A stretch of 64,000 bases of DNA from Alphaproteobacteria bacterium (GTDB lineage Bacteria; Pseudomonadota; Alphaproteobacteria; Reyranellales; Reyranellaceae), in assembly GCA_017307275.1 (NCBI GenBank), contig JAFKFK010000008.1:248001-312000 (forward strand), given 5' to 3'. The notes beneath the pieces were generated by a model, which did not search any database, was not told where the DNA came from, and was given only the letters and a program-made list of their open reading frames with translations. The translations under genes and the position numbers were made by a program. Shown piece after piece: positions 62,758-64,000 of the stretch (positions within the stretch are counted from its first letter, which is position 1; each line of letters starts with the position of its first letter).

Positions 62758-63450
62758 ATGGTAGAGACGACAAAGGTCGTCGCGAAGATGCGAGATCGGG
62801 CCGGTAAAGGGGGCGCCCGTTCCAGCCGTCGCGAAGGACTGATTCCGGCCGTGATCTACGGCGACAAGCAGCCCCCCGTCATGATTGCGGTCGAGCCGAA
62901 GACGATCGAACGCGAGCTGCACAAGGAAGGCTACTTCAACCACCTGCTGAAGATCGCCGTCGACGGTACGGACTTCGATGTCCTGCCGCGTGACGTGCAG
63001 GTCGATCCGGTGACGGACAAGCCCCTCCATCTCGACTTCCTGCGGATCGGGCCCGACTCGATCATCACCGTGCAGGTACCCGTCCACTTCCGGAACGAAG
63101 TGGCGTCTCCTGGCATCAAGCGCGGCGGCGTGCTGAACGTCGTGCTGCACGAAATCACCGTGCGCACCAAGGCCAACAAGATTCCGGAGTTCTTCGAAGT
63201 CGATCTGACCGGCCTCGAAATCGGCCACTCGATCCACATGTCGACCCTCGCCATTCCCGAGGGCGTGCGCGTGGTGACCCGCGACAACAACGCCACCGTG
63301 GCGTCGATCGCCGCACCGACCGTGGTGCGCGAAACGACGACCGATGCGGGCGCGGCAGCGGCGGCCGACGGTGCAGCAGCGGCTCCGGCGGCTGGTGCGG
63401 CGGCGGCTCCGGCAGCGGGTGCCAAGGCACCGGCTCCGGCCAAGAAGTAA
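62758..63450 (+). CDS. rplY: 50S ribosomal protein L25/Ctc
   Basis: The long (Ctc/TL5) form of L25, which binds 5S rRNA. The 230-residue protein has the N-terminal 5S-binding domain (about 1-95, RDRAGKGGARSSRREGLIPAVIYG) and the beta-rich C-terminal domain (GVLNVVLHEITVRTKANKIP). A low-complexity tail of Ala and Pro (about 200-230) ends in KK. A strong AAGGAG site precedes the ATG. It lies 86 bases after prs and 27 before pth. Confidence 0.96.
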   Translation: MVETTKVVAKMRDRAGKGGARSSRREGLIPAVIYGDKQPPVMIAVEPKTIERELHKEGYFNHLLKIAVDGTDFDVLPRDVQVDPVTDKPLHLDFLRIGPDSIITVQVPVHFRNEVASPGIKRGGVLNVVLHEITVRTKANKIPEFFEVDLTGLEIGHSIHMSTLAIPEGVRVVTRDNNATVASIAAPTVVRETTTDAGAAAAADGAAAAPAAGAAAAPAAGAKAPAPAKK

Positions 63451-63477
63451 GCAGCGGGCGAAGGTACCGCTCGGTCG

Positions 63478-64000
63478 ATGCTCCTGCTGGTCGGGCTCGG
63501 CAATCCCGGGCCACGCTACGCGGGGCACCGGCACAACGTTGGATTCATGGCGGTGGACGAAATCGTCCGCCGCCGTGTTTTCTCGCCCTGGCGCACGCGC
63601 TTTCATGGCGAGGTTGCCGAGGGACATCTCGGCGGCGAGCGCGTCATCGCGCTGAAACCGATGACCTTCATGAACGAATCGAGCAAGGCGGTGGGCGAAG
63701 CGGTGCGCTTCCTCAAGGTCCCGCTCGACCGGGTCGTGGTGTTCCACGACGAACTCGATATTGCGCCCGGCCGGGTGCGCATGAAGAAGGGCGGCGGCGC
63801 TGGAGGCCATAACGGCCTGCGCGACATCGACGCCCATGTCGGCAAGGACTATCGCCGCGTGCGCATCGGGATCGGCCATCCAGGCCACAAGGATCTCGTG
63901 CTGCACTGGGTGCTGCGCGATTTCGAACCGGACGAGCGCGACGCTAGGACCGGGTGGCTGCCGAAGGTGCTGAATGCGCTGGCCGAGGAATCGGCGCTGC
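63478..64000 (+). CDS. pth: Peptidyl-tRNA hydrolase, cut by the window edge
   Basis: The first 174 codons of peptidyl-tRNA hydrolase, which frees tRNA from dropped-off peptidyl-tRNA. The N-terminal [18 protein letters not shown] carries the catalytic His (19) and Asn (20). [11 protein letters not shown], the FHDELD aspartate, and [14 protein letters not shown] follow as in the family. The C-terminal end lies beyond base 64000. It follows rplY by 27 bases, as in many bacteria. Confidence 0.96.
   Translation, partial: MLLLVGLGNPGPRYAGHRHNVGFMAVDEIVRRRVFSPWRTRFHGEVAEGHLGGERVIALKPMTFMNESSKAVGEAVRFLKVPLDRVVVFHDELDIAPGRVRMKKGGGAGGHNGLRDIDAHVGKDYRRVRIGIGHPGHKDLVLHWVLRDFEPDERDARTGWLPKVLNALAEESAL

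Noticed and set aside
63340..63450. Repeated GCGGC/GCTCCG-like codons at the end of rplY as a DNA repeat element
   Set aside because: They encode the Ala/Pro-rich tail usual for long L25 proteins; no independent repeat unit extends outside the gene.

Overview
The window is a high-GC, gene-dense chromosomal segment with no intergenic gap over about 175 bases. It has no insertion sequence, phage gene or CRISPR array. The content points to an alphaproteobacterium: RegB/RegA-type redox regulators, the prs–rplY–pth housekeeping order at the right end, a Bug/TctC solute-binding protein, a TorF-type porin and GTG starts in GC-rich coding. A Reyranella-like or other soil Rhodospirillales/Hyphomicrobiales member is my guess, from general resemblance only.

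Layout. Bases 1-2262: an acyl-CoA dehydrogenase cut by the left edge, tRNA-Gly(CCC) with its own promoter, and a DpgC-like cofactor-free dioxygenase. Bases 2276-9214 (minus): one compact run, pyrC – Nudix – regB – regA – livH – livM/livG fusion – livF. Bases 9264-16242 (plus): serine hydrolase, alpha/beta hydrolase and a YhiI–RbbA–YhhJ-like exporter. Bases 16325-23251: a stand-alone di-iron beta-lactamase-fold protein, a secreted GH5 enzyme, a GntP permease, a TctC binding protein and two MFS permeases. Bases 23255-28794: mostly small or exported proteins, a flavin monooxygenase, a TetR regulator next to a degenerate PCuAC domain, and a lipoprotein paired with a degenerate nuclease. Bases 28871-33352: an isocitrate-lyase-superfamily enzyme, a frameshifted peptide-binding protein and a LytS/LytTR-type two-component pair. 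Bases 33502-37002: a very large multimodular cellulase (CBM2, Calx-beta, GH5). Bases 37080-39480: a two-gene acyl-CoA dehydrogenase pair.

Bases 39577-44358 (plus): methyltransferase, porin, amidohydrolase, CobW-type GTPase and GST, with the last four packed like an operon. Bases 44374-48578 (minus): an enolase-superfamily dehydratase, a NIPSNAP protein and an orphan molybdenum hydroxylase large subunit. Bases 48640-51986 (plus): a dimeric-barrel protein, MsrQ and modBC. Bases 52019-54939: an FMN glutamate-synthase-like protein and an aminotransferase, separated by a strong hairpin. Bases 54971-57807 (minus): a four-gene run of SRPBCC, YceI, serine hydrolase and VOC genes. Bases 57913-61590: an AidB-like dehydrogenase, then an M81 metallopeptidase coupled to an exported RidA. 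Bases 61739-64000: prs, rplY and the start of pth.

How the genes fit together. Several genes share a molybdenum theme: ModBC, the large molybdenum hydroxylase subunit, and MsrQ, whose usual partner MsrP is a molybdoenzyme. Two GH5 enzymes, one a CBM2-bearing giant facing a LytTR system, suggest polysaccharide use. Acyl-CoA dehydrogenases and hydrolases suggest broad fatty-acid, aromatic or xenobiotic catabolism. The most unusual items are the GH5 domain nested inside a Calx-beta domain, the LivM–LivG fusion lacking its ABC signature region, and the DpgC-like enzyme without its glycopeptide-pathway partners.
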